From Comamonadaceae bacterium (GTDB lineage: Bacteria; Pseudomonadota; Gammaproteobacteria; Burkholderiales; Burkholderiaceae_C), in assembly GCA_947448735.1 (NCBI GenBank), contig CANFOS010000004.1:186001-250000 (forward strand): a stretch of DNA of 64,000 bases, read 5' to 3'. Made by a program: the position numbers and the translations under genes. Below are positions 36,246 through 45,606 of this stretch, piece by piece. Every line of letters begins with the position of its first letter. The first letter of the stretch is position 1. The notes below the pieces were generated by a model. It had not been told where the DNA came from. It made no database searches and saw nothing but the letters and a program-made list of their open reading frames with translations.

Positions 36246-37051
36246 CACGCGCCTTGCCACTGCCAGCGACCACCGCCGTGCCCGCGGATATCCGGTTCAT
36301 GAACGCGGTATCGACAGCGTTTGGCGGGGTATTTGTGCTGATGCTGCTGGCCATGGCGATGTCCTGGCTACAGCGCCTGCCGCTGTTTAACCTCAGTGCC
36401 ATAGCCGTGCAGGGTGATGTGGCGCACAACAATGCCGTCACGCTGCGCGCCAATGTGGCCCCCCATTTGGCGGGCAACTTTTTCACAGTCAATCTGGCCC
36501 ATACCCGTGCTGTTTTTGAGTCCGCCCCTTGGGTTCGCAAAGCCGTTGTTCAGCGCCAGTTCCCTGACCGCTTGAAAGTGGTCTTGCAGGAACATCAGGC
36601 GGTTGCGTACTGGGGGCCTGAGGGAGATACCCGCTTGGTGAACAGCTTTGGCGAGGTATTTGAGGCCAACCAGGCAGAGGTTGAATCCGCCGATTTGCCG
36701 CAACTCAATGGCCCGGTGGGTCAAGCGCTGGTGGTGCTTCAGATGTACCGCCTGCTGTCGGCGCAGTTTGACAAGCTGGACCTGACGATTGAACGCCTGG
36801 AGCTGACAGGCCAGGGCAGCTGGCGTGCGCGTTTCGACAACGGCGCCAGCATTGAAATGGGTCACGGGTCGGCTGGCGACATTGAACGCCGTACGCAGCG
36901 TTTCATGGCCACTTTGAGCCAAGTGTCATCCCGATATGGCCGTGATCTCGAATCTGCCGATTTGCGTTACAGCAACGGCTATGCGCTCAAGCTCAAAGGC
37001 GTCACCACGTTCAATCTGGGTGACAAAGACGACAAGAAAGTGAAAAGGTAA
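36242..37051 (+). CDS. ftsQ: Cell division protein FtsQ
   Basis: 269 residues from a TTG at 36242 overlapping the ddl stop (TTGA), with AAGGAG at 36229-36234 supporting it. A cytoplasmic tail and one membrane helix (about 24-43) precede a POTRA domain ([47 protein letters not shown]) and the FtsQ beta domain. It docks FtsL/FtsB in the divisome. It is the second TTG start in the cluster. Confidence 0.95.
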   Translation: MTRALPLPATTAVPADIRFMNAVSTAFGGVFVLMLLAMAMSWLQRLPLFNLSAIAVQGDVAHNNAVTLRANVAPHLAGNFFTVNLAHTRAVFESAPWVRKAVVQRQFPDRLKVVLQEHQAVAYWGPEGDTRLVNSFGEVFEANQAEVESADLPQLNGPVGQALVVLQMYRLLSAQFDKLDLTIERLELTGQGSWRARFDNGASIEMGHGSAGDIERRTQRFMATLSQVSSRYGRDLESADLRYSNGYALKLKGVTTFNLGDKDDKKVKR

Positions 37052-37055
37052 AGCG

Positions 37056-38285
37056 ATGGCCAAAGAATACAAAGACCTGGTGGTAGGGCTAGATATCGGG
37101 ACCAGCAAGGTCATGGTGGTAGTGGCAGAGGTCATGCCTGGCGGTGAGCTCAAGCTCGCGGGCTTGGGCATTACTGCAAGCAGTGGGCTCAAGCGCGGTG
37201 TGGTGGTCAATATCGATGCAACCGTGCAAAGCATCCAGCAGGCCTTGAAAGAAGCTGAGCTGATGGCAGATTGCAAAATCTCCCGTGTGTACACAGGCAT
37301 CACCGGCAGCCACATACGCGGCATCAATTCAAGCGGCATGGTAGCGGTCAAAGACAAGGAAGTCACGCAGGCAGACGTCGCCCGCGTCATTGAAACCGCC
37401 AAGGCCATCAATATTTCGACCGACCAGCGTTTGCTTCTGGTGGAACCCCAAGAGTTCGTGATTGACGGGCAGGACGTGCGCGAGCCGATTGGCATGAGCG
37501 GCATTCGGCTAGAAGCCAAGGTACACATCGTGACCGGTGCGCAGAGTGCTGCTGAAAATATCATCAAGTGTGTGCGCCGCTGCGGTCTGGAAGTTGATCA
37601 GCTGATGCTCAACCCGCTGGCATCAAGCCTGGCCGTCTTGACCCAGGACGAGCAGGAACTGGGCGTCGCGCTGGTGGATATTGGCGCTGGCACGACCGAT
37701 GTGGCCATTTTTACCGGTGGGGCGATTCGACACACGGCCGTTATCCCGATTGCGGGTGACCTGATCACCAGCGACATTGCCATGGCGCTGCGCACGCCCA
37801 CCAAGGATGCAGAAGACATCAAGGTTGAAAGCGGCTGCGCCAAGCAGTTGCTGGCCGACCCAGATACGCAGGTTGAAGTGCCGGGGCTGGGCGACCGTAC
37901 GCCCCGCATGCTGAGCAAGCAGGCGCTATCAGGTGTCATTGAGCCGCGCATCGAAGAAATTTACTCTCTTGTGCAGCAAGTCATTCGTGAATCCGGCTAC
38001 GAGGAAGTGCTGTCGTCCGGCATCGTGATCACAGGCGGCAGTGCCGTGATGCCGGGCATGGTCGAGCTGGGCGAAGACATCTTTCTGAAGCCCGTGCGGC
38101 GTGGTATTCCGCGCTATTCAAGCTCGCTGTATGACATGGTGGCGCAAGCGCGTGCTGCCACAGTCATGGGCTTGCTGGAAGAAGCGCGCCTGGGGCGCAT
38201 GCGCGGTTACAAGGTCTCGCAAAAAGCAGGCAGCGTGCACAACGCATTCGGCCGGGTCAAAGACTGGTTTGTGGGGAACTTCTGA
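37056..38285 (+). CDS. ftsA: Cell division protein FtsA
   Basis: 409 residues. Actin-fold ATPase: LVVGLDIGTSKVMVVVAE (phosphate 1), LVDIGAGTTDVAIF (phosphate 2) and ITGGSAVMPGMVEL (adenosine) are present. The C-terminus VHNAFGRVKDWFVGNF is an amphipathic membrane-targeting helix. It tethers FtsZ to the membrane. It starts 4 bp after ftsQ. Confidence 0.97.
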   Translation: MAKEYKDLVVGLDIGTSKVMVVVAEVMPGGELKLAGLGITASSGLKRGVVVNIDATVQSIQQALKEAELMADCKISRVYTGITGSHIRGINSSGMVAVKDKEVTQADVARVIETAKAINISTDQRLLLVEPQEFVIDGQDVREPIGMSGIRLEAKVHIVTGAQSAAENIIKCVRRCGLEVDQLMLNPLASSLAVLTQDEQELGVALVDIGAGTTDVAIFTGGAIRHTAVIPIAGDLITSDIAMALRTPTKDAEDIKVESGCAKQLLADPDTQVEVPGLGDRTPRMLSKQALSGVIEPRIEEIYSLVQQVIRESGYEEVLSSGIVITGGSAVMPGMVELGEDIFLKPVRRGIPRYSSSLYDMVAQARAATVMGLLEEARLGRMRGYKVSQKAGSVHNAFGRVKDWFVGNF

Positions 38286-38574
38286 TGGTCACTTCCATAA
38301 ATTCATTTTCCGGGCGAATTGCTGCGTTGCTCGGTGCTCGGAATCCTCAGTTACTGAAGTACGTTACGTTGTCCTGCGTTCCGTGCGCCTTTTACTTCAT
38401 GCCGAAGATCTGAGTTTCTAGACCTGAACCAATGAAACACTATCCGGCTTTTATCCCAACTGCGCCACCGCACAACCGGTCAGGAGGCGCAGATCCGCCT
38501 TCATGAAAACTTGAACCTCACAACAATGAATCTAATTTTTGGCAACTGCAATTTAACGAAACAGGAGGCTCACC
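38286..38574 (+). other. ftsA-ftsZ intergenic region with REP-like sequence
   Basis: 289 bp with no convincing gene. Bases about 38317-38390 (around GTGCTCGGAATCCTCAGTTA and a TACT-GA-AGTA hairpin) look like the extragenic repeats common in Burkholderiales. A weak ftsZ promoter may be TTGAAC at 38511 with TAATTT about 16 bp on. AGGAGG at 38566-38571 is the ftsZ ribosome binding site. Confidence 0.4.
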
Positions 38575-39813
38575 ATGAGCATTGAAATGATTGAGATCGA
38601 AGAGTTCAACCAGGGCACACAAATCAAGGTGATCGGTGTCGGTGGCGGCGGCGGAAACGCTGTGGGTCACATGATTGAATGCGGCGTGCAGGGTGTGGAG
38701 TTCATTTGCGCTAATACTGACGCACAGGCGCTCAGCCGTGGCAATGCGCACAAAACCATCCAGCTCGGTGGCAGCGGCCTGGGTGCGGGCAGCAAGCCTG
38801 ACAAGGGCCGCGATGCGGCTGAACTCGCGGTCGACGACATTCGCAGTGCCATTGATGGTGCGCATATGCTGTTCATCACTGCCGGTATGGGCGGTGGTAC
38901 CGGAACAGGCGCTGCCCCGGTGATTGCCCGGATCGCTAAGGAGATGGGTATTTTGACGGTTGGCGTGGTGACCAAACCCTTTGAGTTTGAAGGTGGCCGC
39001 CGCATGACCAATGCTGACCTGGGTCTGGCCGAGTTGGAGGCCAATGTCGATTCACTGATTGTGGTGCTGAACGAAAAGTTGCTGGAAGTACTGGGTGACG
39101 AAGTGACCCAGGACGAAGCTTTCGCCCACGCGAATGACGTGCTCAAAAACGCGGTCGGCGGCATTGCCGAAATCATCAACGAGTACGGCAACGTCAACGT
39201 CGACTTTGAAGACGTGCGCACCGTGATGGGCGAACCTGGTAAAGCCATGATGGGTACGGCTGTGGCCAATGGCCCCGACCGCGCGCGCATCGCAGCCGAG
39301 CAGGCCGTGGCTTGTCCATTGCTTGAAGGCATCGATTTGTCTGGCGCCAAGGGCGTTCTGGTGCTGGTCACGGCCGCCAAGGGCTCGCTCAAACTGAGCG
39401 AATCCAAGCTGGCCATGAACACCATCCGGGCCTACGCTTCAGCAGACGCGCATGTGATTTACGGCGCAGCCTACGACGACAAGCTCGGTGACGATATTCG
39501 CGTGACCGTGGTCGCGACGGGCCTGAGCCGCCAGGGTGTGCGCCGCCACGCACCGCCGCTGCAGGTGTTGCGCACAGGTACCGACAACGTGCCTTTTAAT
39601 GCCCCCACTCTGAATGCTGTTGCTGGCATGAACAGCATGGGCGGGGCAAGCCAGCAGCCGACAGGTTCAGCTCAACCTGACTACGGCAATATGGCCGTGC
39701 CAAGCGTGTGGCGTACCAACCGCACGCAGGCGGCCGCCAAAGTGGACGCGCTGGCATCGGGCGGCATGGATGACTTTGATATCCCAGCTTTCCTGCGCAA
39801 ACAGGCTGATTAA
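38575..39813 (+). CDS. ftsZ: Cell division protein FtsZ
   Basis: 412 residues. KVIGVGGGGGNAVGHMI opens the tubulin-like GTPase, the G-box GMGGGTGTGAAP is near residue 104-115, and NVDFEDVRTVM forms the T7 loop with the catalytic Asp. A variable linker ends with the conserved tail DDFDIPAFLRKQ that binds FtsA and ZipA-like partners. A perfect AGGAGG ribosome binding site precedes the ATG. Confidence 0.98.
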   Translation: MSIEMIEIEEFNQGTQIKVIGVGGGGGNAVGHMIECGVQGVEFICANTDAQALSRGNAHKTIQLGGSGLGAGSKPDKGRDAAELAVDDIRSAIDGAHMLFITAGMGGGTGTGAAPVIARIAKEMGILTVGVVTKPFEFEGGRRMTNADLGLAELEANVDSLIVVLNEKLLEVLGDEVTQDEAFAHANDVLKNAVGGIAEIINEYGNVNVDFEDVRTVMGEPGKAMMGTAVANGPDRARIAAEQAVACPLLEGIDLSGAKGVLVLVTAAKGSLKLSESKLAMNTIRAYASADAHVIYGAAYDDKLGDDIRVTVVATGLSRQGVRRHAPPLQVLRTGTDNVPFNAPTLNAVAGMNSMGGASQQPTGSAQPDYGNMAVPSVWRTNRTQAAAKVDALASGGMDDFDIPAFLRKQAD

Positions 39814-39843
39814 TGGGCGTAAAGCTACTGCGCAAGCCGATCT

Positions 39844-39897
39844 CGAGCCTGCGGTGCGCGCCGTACACCTGTACGGCTGTGCTCCTCGGCTCAAGCT
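39844..39897 (+). other. Imperfect long hairpin between ftsZ and lpxC
   Basis: The core is CCGTACA-CC-TGTACGG, a perfect 7-bp inverted repeat, and outer GAGCC/GGCTC arms extend it imperfectly. There is no T-tract, so it is more likely a REP-like element or mRNA-processing structure than an intrinsic terminator. Confidence 0.45.
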
Positions 39898-39972
39898 AGG
39901 CCTGCTCGCTACGCTTTCCTTCCCATTAATCCCTTCTTGCTTGAAAGACAGCGGTTCAAATTAAAATAGGGC

Positions 39973-40896
39973 ATGCTCGCTCAAAGAACCCTGAAATCTC
40001 TCACCAAAGCCGTTGGCGTTGGCCTGCACAGCGGCCAGCGGGTTGAGTTGACCTTGCGGCCCGCTGCGCCTGACACGGGCATTGTTTTTCGCCGGGTTGA
40101 TTTGCCGCAGCCTGTGGACATCGCCATTTCGGCATTGGCGGTGACAGACACTCGCCTCGCATCGACCATATCCAACGGCAACGCCAAGGTGTTCACGGTG
40201 GAGCATTTGATGTCCGCCTGTGCCGGCCTAGGCTTGGACAACCTGTATATCGACATCACCGCTGAAGAGGTGCCCATTCTGGATGGGTCTGCCTCCTCCT
40301 TTGTGTTCTTGCTGCAATCTGCAGGTATTGAATTGCAAAATGCGCCCAAGCGCTTTGTACGCCTTCTGAGAACGGTTGAGGTGCGTGAAGGCCAAGGCCC
40401 CACCACCAAGTGGGCGCGTCTGTCTCCTTATGAAGGCTACAAACTCAGTTTTGAAATTGATTTTGACCACCCAGCGGTCGACTCAACTGGCCAGCGGGTG
40501 GAGTTCGACATGAGCTCAGGTTCGTACACCCGCGACATTGCCAGAGCGCGAACCTTTGGCTTTACCAAAGATGTTGAGATGATGCGTGCCAATGGCCTGG
40601 CCATGGGCGGAGGGCTGGACAACGCCATCGTGATGGACGATTACAAGGTGCTCAACAGCGAAGGCTTGCGTTACAGCGATGAATTTGTGAAGCACAAAAT
40701 TCTCGATGCGATGGGCGACCTGCATTTATTGGGCAAGCCGCTGTTAGCGTCCTACAGCGCCTTTCGCTCGGGCCATGCCTTGAACAACAAACTGCTGCGA
40801 GAACTGCTGGCGCAAACAGATGCCTATGAGGTGATCACGTTTGAAGACGAAAAGCGTGCTCCCGAAGGTTTTGCCACATTGGCCCCGGCCTGGTAG
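39973..40896 (+). CDS. lpxC: UDP-3-O-acyl-N-acetylglucosamine deacetylase
   Basis: 307 residues. [17 protein letters not shown] is the family N-terminus; zinc ligands are in VEHLMSA and [15 protein letters not shown], with a later [10 protein letters not shown]. It catalyses the committed step of lipid A synthesis. There is no ribosome binding site; TAAAAT at 39962-39967 ends 5 nt before the ATG, so transcription from it would give a leaderless mRNA. It closes the dcw cluster, as is usual in proteobacteria. Confidence 0.97.
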   Translation: MLAQRTLKSLTKAVGVGLHSGQRVELTLRPAAPDTGIVFRRVDLPQPVDIAISALAVTDTRLASTISNGNAKVFTVEHLMSACAGLGLDNLYIDITAEEVPILDGSASSFVFLLQSAGIELQNAPKRFVRLLRTVEVREGQGPTTKWARLSPYEGYKLSFEIDFDHPAVDSTGQRVEFDMSSGSYTRDIARARTFGFTKDVEMMRANGLAMGGGLDNAIVMDDYKVLNSEGLRYSDEFVKHKILDAMGDLHLLGKPLLASYSAFRSGHALNNKLLRELLAQTDAYEVITFEDEKRAPEGFATLAPAW

Positions 40897-40920
40897 TCAC
40901 GCCAACCAAAGCAGCCAGTC

Positions 40921-41097
40921 ATGCCGGTTATACGCGCTCTTGTCTTGTTGCTGCTGCTTGCCTGTGCGGTGTTGTTTCTCTTGTATGCAATGACCGGGCA
41001 AGCGCGCTACAAAAACCTTGGTTTGATCGTTTTGAAATGGACGCTGCTGTCAGGCTTTGGCTTTTTTGCCGTGCTGATCTTGCAGCGCCTGACGTGA
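40921..41097 (+). CDS. Small two-helix membrane protein
   Basis: 58 residues, starting ATG at 40921, 24 bp after lpxC. Two hydrophobic helices (about 5-23 and 37-54) are separated by a basic loop (TGQARYKNLG). I recall small membrane proteins of this kind after lpxC in related genomes but cannot name a family. The coding frame is intact and ends 6 bp before the convergent ruvC stop. Confidence 0.6.
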   Translation: MPVIRALVLLLLLACAVLFLLYAMTGQARYKNLGLIVLKWTLLSGFGFFAVLILQRLT

Positions 41098-41103
41098 GGC
41101 ACA

Positions 41104-41613
41104 TCAGCGTTTTTTAAGTGCCGCCGCCATCACGGCACTGGTTCGGCCAGCATGCGCATGGGTGATCGCCAAGCCCAGCGCATCGGCCGCGTCCTTGCCT
41201 GGTAAGGTTGGCAACTTCAACAGACGCATCACCATTTGCTGTACCTCGGCCTTGCCGGCTTTGCCGTAACCTGCTACGGCCTGCTTGAGTTGCAGGGCCG
41301 TGTACTCCGCGACTGGCAAATCAAGCGACACCAGCGCCGTGATGCAGGCCCCGCGTGCCTGGCCCAGCAACAGGGTGGACTGCGGGTTGACGTTGACAAA
41401 AACTATCTCGACGGATGAGCAATCTGGCTGGTAGCGCTCAGTGACTTCACGCACGCCGTCAAACAGCACCTTCAGGCGGCCCGGCAAATCCTTTTTTTCC
41501 AGATGCGCGGTTTTGATCGTGCCACTGGCGACGTAGCTGAGTTGCTGGCCTTGCATATCGACCACGCCAAAGCCAGTGATTTGCAAACCGGGGTCGATAC
41601 CAAGAATACGCAT
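41104..41613 (-). CDS. ruvC: Crossover junction endodeoxyribonuclease RuvC
   Basis: 169 residues, normal length. [16 protein letters not shown] has catalytic D7; E69 in SSVEIVF and the D141/D144 pair in [14 protein letters not shown] complete the metal site. It resolves Holliday junctions with RuvAB. It is convergent with the small membrane protein gene; ruvA/ruvB are not in this window. Confidence 0.96.
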   Translation of the reverse strand: MRILGIDPGLQITGFGVVDMQGQQLSYVASGTIKTAHLEKKDLPGRLKVLFDGVREVTERYQPDCSSVEIVFVNVNPQSTLLLGQARGACITALVSLDLPVAEYTALQLKQAVAGYGKAGKAEVQQMVMRLLKLPTLPGKDAADALGLAITHAHAGRTSAVMAAALKKR

Positions 41614-41617
41614 GGCT

Positions 41618-41683
41618 TTAATTGCTATTGACTTAGGAGCTGCTTGTCCAGGTATTCATTGGTCTAGAGGCTGATTGAGAGAC
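41618..41683 (-). repeat. Short interspersed repeat family 1, copy A
   Basis: On the minus strand it reads CTCTAGACCAATGA, then GGACAAGCAGCTCCTAA and TCAATAGCAAT. It matches copy B (46985) with about three quarters identity by eye and lies between ruvC and mtgA, overlapping a 67-codon frame. Confidence 0.65.
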
Positions 41684-41836
41684 CAAAATGCCCCCGTTCA
41701 TAATGAAAAAAACGGGTGCAGCAAAGCACAGCGCATCGACACAGCCCAGCAGGCCACGGCCTCCGGTGACGGACTTGCCCTCTGTGCCCCAGTTGGTGAT
41801 GCCTAAAAGAAACAGACCCATCATTTTGGCCATCAT
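41633..41836 (-). CDS. Doubtful 67-residue ORF after mtgA
   Basis: The ATG overlaps the mtgA stop (ATGA), which argues for translation, and there is one hydrophobic stretch ([19 protein letters not shown]). However, the last third is made of the interspersed repeat copy A and no family is recognised. It may be an expressed small membrane protein or only an accidental frame. Confidence 0.3.
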   Translation of the reverse strand: MMAKMMGLFLLGITNWGTEGKSVTGGRGLLGCVDALCFAAPVFFIMNGGILVSQSASRPMNTWTSSS

Positions 41837-42567
41837 GGCAGCTCCACTCCGCTCATGCGCGCAACAATCGTGTTGGCACGCGATGACAAATAGCTCGAAT
41901 TGGCACGGGTTTCAAAATACTTGGGGCGCGGCAACATCACGGCCAGGCGGGCGGCCTCGTAGGCGCTGAGCGTCGCTGCACTTTTGCGGTAGTAGTGCTG
42001 CGCGGCAGCTTCAGCGCCAAAAACGCCTTCGCCCCATTCAACGCTGTTCAGGTAGATGTCCAGAATGCGTTCTTTGCTGAGCAGCTTTTCAAGCATCAGG
42101 GTGATCACCAGTTCTTGACCCTTGCGGAGCAGCGTGCGTTCCCCTGACAGGAAAAGGTTTTTTGCCAACTGCTGCGTGATGGTGGAGCCGCCCACAATTT
42201 TGGCTGGTTTGACAGGCTTGCCGTTGGGTTTTTTAGTGCTCTGCTGCACCCTTTGCTCAGCCTTGGCATTTTTATCCCAGGCCTTTTCAAGCGCCTCCAG
42301 ATCAACGCCATCATGCTCGGTAAAGCTGGCATCTTCAGATGCAATCACAGCGCGCTTGAGGTTGTCAGAGATGTCCTTGTAGGGCAGCCACTGCTGGCGC
42401 CACTTCAGGCTGCCTGTCTGGGTGGTCACGCTGTAGATTGCCGAGCGTTCAAAGGCGGTGGATTCGGGGTCAACGAGGGCCATCAGGGCAATGCGACCCA
42501 CAAAATAAAGCTGCAATGACAAGCCTGCCAAAAAAACCAGCAGGAGCAGGCGAGAGATGGCTTTCAT
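41833..42567 (-). CDS. mtgA: Monofunctional biosynthetic peptidoglycan transglycosylase
   Basis: 244 residues. An N-terminal membrane helix (6-28) is followed by a GT51 domain: AVIASEDASFTEHDGVD with the catalytic Glu, GGSTITQQLAKNLFLSGERT, and ILDIYLNSVEWGEGVFGAEAAAQHYY. It polymerises lipid II into glycan without transpeptidase activity. A Lys-rich insertion (KNAKAEQRVQQSTKKPNGKP) lies between the first two motifs. It starts 19 bp after the TonB-like gene. Confidence 0.95.
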   Translation of the reverse strand: MKAISRLLLLVFLAGLSLQLYFVGRIALMALVDPESTAFERSAIYSVTTQTGSLKWRQQWLPYKDISDNLKRAVIASEDASFTEHDGVDLEALEKAWDKNAKAEQRVQQSTKKPNGKPVKPAKIVGGSTITQQLAKNLFLSGERTLLRKGQELVITLMLEKLLSKERILDIYLNSVEWGEGVFGAEAAAQHYYRKSAATLSAYEAARLAVMLPRPKYFETRANSSYLSSRANTIVARMSGVELP

Positions 42568-42586
42568 GGGGTTCTCAGGGCCATTT

Positions 42587-43441
42587 TCAGCGACCGGTCA
42601 GTCTGGTTTCAAGCGTTTCGTCACGCGTGAACTTAAAGCGTGACACCACCACGATCTGGTCGGCTTTGCGCCGCATGGCGTCGGTGAACTTTTCAAACGG
42701 CCCGGTGCCTTTGACGATGGCTCGAGCGCGTCTGTCAAGTGTCAGGTTACCCGACGTCTGCGCCACCTCGGTGGCCAGAATACGTCCGTCAAAGTTAATC
42801 GTCACGATCATGGTCAGTTCGCCATACAGTTTTTTTCCGGCCAACTCAGGAAAGTGGCTTGTGCCCCGATCCTCAATCTTGCGGCGCAGGCTGTTGTAAT
42901 AAATGGCGTAAACCTCCTCACGCGTGGCGGGGCTGATGTAGCGTTTTTTCGGCCGCGCGTTTTCTTCGTCGATGCGTTTTTCAATTTCTGCCAGAATTTT
43001 GATCAGCTGCTTGCGCTTTTGTTCCCGCTCGGCCTGCACCAGGTCGTAGCTTGGCACCGTCGATTCAGGCGGGGGCAGGCTGGCCAGCTGGTTTTTGATT
43101 TGCGCCAGCAACTGGGTTTGTTGCTCTTGCATGACTTCAACTTTTTTCTGCGCGTCATCCGCCCCATCGCCGAGGTCGGTCAATGCGGAGGGCGGCAGCG
43201 GCGATGTCGCCCGGCCTTTGTCAAGCTGCCCGCCACCGGCCAGACTGCTTTGCGCAATGGCTGTGGCAAAGTCGGGCTTTTCGTTGGATTTGGCGTTGAC
43301 CAGGATCACCTCAAGCGGCGTGTCTTTGAAGACCCGGTTAAAGCTTTGTGGGTCAACAAAGCGGGTCGTCAGCACCACCGCATGCAACAGGGCCGATGCT
43401 GCCAAGGCGATTTGCAGTGTGCTGAAGTTTTTCACCGTCAA
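42587..43441 (-). CDS. TonB-like energy transducer/cell envelope protein
   Basis: 284 residues. One N-terminal hydrophobic segment (about 8-25), a long charged, coiled-coil-prone middle (VEVMQEQQTQLLAQIKNQL, EREQKRKQLIKILAEIEKRI) and a C-terminal TonB-type domain (LYGELTMIVTINFDGRILATEVAQTSG, LDRRARAIVKGTGPF). The middle is not Pro-rich as in classical TonB, so it may be a TolA/TonB paralogue; no exbBD genes lie nearby. It follows the RNase gene by 23 bp. Confidence 0.85.
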   Translation of the reverse strand: MTVKNFSTLQIALAASALLHAVVLTTRFVDPQSFNRVFKDTPLEVILVNAKSNEKPDFATAIAQSSLAGGGQLDKGRATSPLPPSALTDLGDGADDAQKKVEVMQEQQTQLLAQIKNQLASLPPPESTVPSYDLVQAEREQKRKQLIKILAEIEKRIDEENARPKKRYISPATREEVYAIYYNSLRRKIEDRGTSHFPELAGKKLYGELTMIVTINFDGRILATEVAQTSGNLTLDRRARAIVKGTGPFEKFTDAMRRKADQIVVVSRFKFTRDETLETRLTGR

Positions 43442-43464
43442 ATTATCAGGCTTAAAAAGGTGTG

Positions 43465-45606
43465 TCAGTTGCCCGGTGTGCCGACATCTTCCGGCCCTTC
43501 ATTGATATCGACAGCAATAGCAATCGGACCCGCAGAGAGATCCTCCTCATCGTCCATGTCGGCGGTCGCATCCGGCGTGTTGGCCACCACATCCAGTCGT
43601 TCTATCACGGCGCTGGTAATGTCTAAGGTGATCTCGTCAATCTTCCCCAGTTTGACGCGCACCCTGGCGCCGCGTGGCAAGCCCAGTGCGCCCGAGGCGG
43701 GCAGCACCAGCGGCAGGTCGTCGGCGCGCACCAGATTGTCTTTGAAGGCGGTAGCGACCAGCTCGGTGATGCCGTTTTGTTGCAGGTACTTCAGCGTCCA
43801 GTAGCGCTCAATGCCGCTTTGGTAGCTGTTGTAGGCGCCGTAGGCTGCATCAAAACCCGAGATGATGGAAAACAGCTCTGCATCCTTTGGCTTGAACGGT
43901 GCCACCAGCGCCGCGGTGCGGCCGTGCCTGACGCAGGCGATGATTTGCCACTGGTTGACCAGATCGGTGTAGCGGCGCAGCGGCGAGGTAGACCAAGCGT
44001 AGCTTTTCACGCCCAGGCCGGCATGCGCGAGTGCCTTGGTGCCCATGCGCACCTTCACGCCGGGTGCCAGGCTGGCCTGGCTGCGGTAAATGCCCGGCAC
44101 GCCGTGCTCGGCCAGCCACTGGCCCCAGGTGCTGTTGGCCAGAATCATCGCCTCGGCCACGATCAGGTCCAGCGGTGCCCCGCGCTGGCGCGTGGTGATG
44201 GTGACTCGCTCATTGCCTTGGGGCTCCTGCCCGCTGGGGTTGTCGAGCTTGAAGTTGTAGTCAGGCCGGTTGAAGTTTTCTGGCTTGCCGCGTGCGACTT
44301 CGCGCTGCGACTTGAGGTATTTGGCCAACTCATGGAGATAAATAAGCTCTGTAGCCCAATCTATTTGGTGGCGAGCAGCTATATTTTCTGTAGCGTTGAA
44401 AAATTCTTCATTGAACGTACTGTCCAGCACATCGTGGCGCAGGTTGGCTGCGATCGGCACCAGTTCCAGTTGGGTCTCGGTTGATTTGATCTCGAATGTG
44501 GCCTCATCCATCGTCACGTACAGCGAGACGGCCGGGCAGTTTCGCCCAGCCATCAGGGTGTAGTTTTGCACCACCTCATCGGGCAGCATGGTCAGCTTGT
44601 AGCCCGGCATGTAAACCGTGGACAAACGCGCCCGGCCCAACTGATCTACCGCGCTGCCAGGCTGCACTGCCAGACCTGGCGCGGCAATGTGAATGCCCAG
44701 CGTGACGGTGCCTGTGCCGATGCCACGTACTGACAGGGCGTCATCAATCTCCGTGGTGGCAGAGTCGTCAATCGAAAAGGCTCGTACGCTGGCCAGCGGC
44801 AAATCTTCCGTATGCATGGGCGCCTGAACTGCCGGAAAGCCTGTGCCCTTGGGGAAGTTTTCAAACAAGAAGCGCTGGTAATGAAACTGGTAAGGCGACG
44901 AGATGGCACCCGATTGTTGCAGCAGGTCCAGCGGGCCGATGTGGGTGGACTTGGAGGCCTCCACCACGGCCTTGTATTCAGCGGCGTTCTTGTCAGGCTT
45001 GAAAAGAATTTTGTACAACTGCTCGCGTATCGGCTCGGGGCAGCTGCCTTTGGCCAGTTCGGTAGCCCAGGCGGTGATTTGCAGCGCAATTTGCTGCTTC
45101 TTTTCAATCGCCTTGAGCGCCAGTTGCAAAATCTCCAGCGGCGCTTTCTTAAAACGCCCTTTGCCTGCACGGCGAAAGTAATGCGGCGCATCAAACAGCC
45201 TGAGCAGTGCCGCCGCCTGTTGCTCAAGCGTGGCCGGTTTGGCAGGGTCGGGGCTGAAGTAGTCGCGCGCCAAATCAGCAAAACCAAACTCGTCCTCGCT
45301 GGCAAACTCCCAGGCCAGTTCCAGTTCGATGTCAGCGCTTAATTTTTGGGCAGCAGCGACAAATTCGGCCGGTGCGGGCTTGTCGAACTTCAAAAGCGCA
45401 TTGACGGCTTTGACCTTGACGCGCTTACCCGAGTCCAGCTCCACTTGCAGCGAACTGTCAGCCTCCGACAAAATCCGGCCGGCCAGATGCTTACCAGCTT
45501 CTTCAAACAATACAAACAAAATGGGGGCCTTTACGTCGCTGAAATGGGGTGAAGAGACAAGTGTAATCAGCCCATTGAGGCAAGATAGTGACCGATAATC
45601 GCGCAT
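43465..45606 (-). CDS. RNase II/RNase R family 3'-5' exoribonuclease
   Basis: 713 residues from the ATG at 45606; the start is uncertain, since homologues begin near LFEEAGKHLAGRIL and a TTG at 45519 would give that. The RNB catalytic core reads FSIDDSATTEIDDALSV, with LGIHIAAPGLAV and AWSTSPLRRYTDLVNQ downstream; a short S1-like C-terminus follows. It degrades single-stranded RNA. The segment around ENIAARHQIDWATELIYL is encoded by a copy of interspersed repeat family 1. If the ATG at 45606 is used, it overlaps the rodA ATG on the other strand. Confidence 0.9.
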   Translation of the reverse strand: MRDYRSLSCLNGLITLVSSPHFSDVKAPILFVLFEEAGKHLAGRILSEADSSLQVELDSGKRVKVKAVNALLKFDKPAPAEFVAAAQKLSADIELELAWEFASEDEFGFADLARDYFSPDPAKPATLEQQAAALLRLFDAPHYFRRAGKGRFKKAPLEILQLALKAIEKKQQIALQITAWATELAKGSCPEPIREQLYKILFKPDKNAAEYKAVVEASKSTHIGPLDLLQQSGAISSPYQFHYQRFLFENFPKGTGFPAVQAPMHTEDLPLASVRAFSIDDSATTEIDDALSVRGIGTGTVTLGIHIAAPGLAVQPGSAVDQLGRARLSTVYMPGYKLTMLPDEVVQNYTLMAGRNCPAVSLYVTMDEATFEIKSTETQLELVPIAANLRHDVLDSTFNEEFFNATENIAARHQIDWATELIYLHELAKYLKSQREVARGKPENFNRPDYNFKLDNPSGQEPQGNERVTITTRQRGAPLDLIVAEAMILANSTWGQWLAEHGVPGIYRSQASLAPGVKVRMGTKALAHAGLGVKSYAWSTSPLRRYTDLVNQWQIIACVRHGRTAALVAPFKPKDAELFSIISGFDAAYGAYNSYQSGIERYWTLKYLQQNGITELVATAFKDNLVRADDLPLVLPASGALGLPRGARVRVKLGKIDEITLDITSAVIERLDVVANTPDATADMDDEEDLSAGPIAIAVDINEGPEDVGTPGN
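44330..44395 (-). repeat. Short interspersed repeat family 1, copy D (inside the RNase gene)
   Basis: The minus strand shows GCTACAGAAAATATAGCTGC, then AGATTGGGCTACAGAGC and TTATTTAT, aligning with the reverse complement of copy B. It is in frame in the exoribonuclease gene. Confidence 0.55.

Noticed and set aside
38285..38413. 42-codon frame overlapping the ftsA stop (TGATG)
   Set aside because: It is made largely of REP-like intergenic sequence and has no ribosome binding site, so the overlap is probably chance.
42854..43804. 316-codon plus-strand frame across the TonB-like and RNase genes
   Set aside because: It spans two genes with clear motifs on the other strand.
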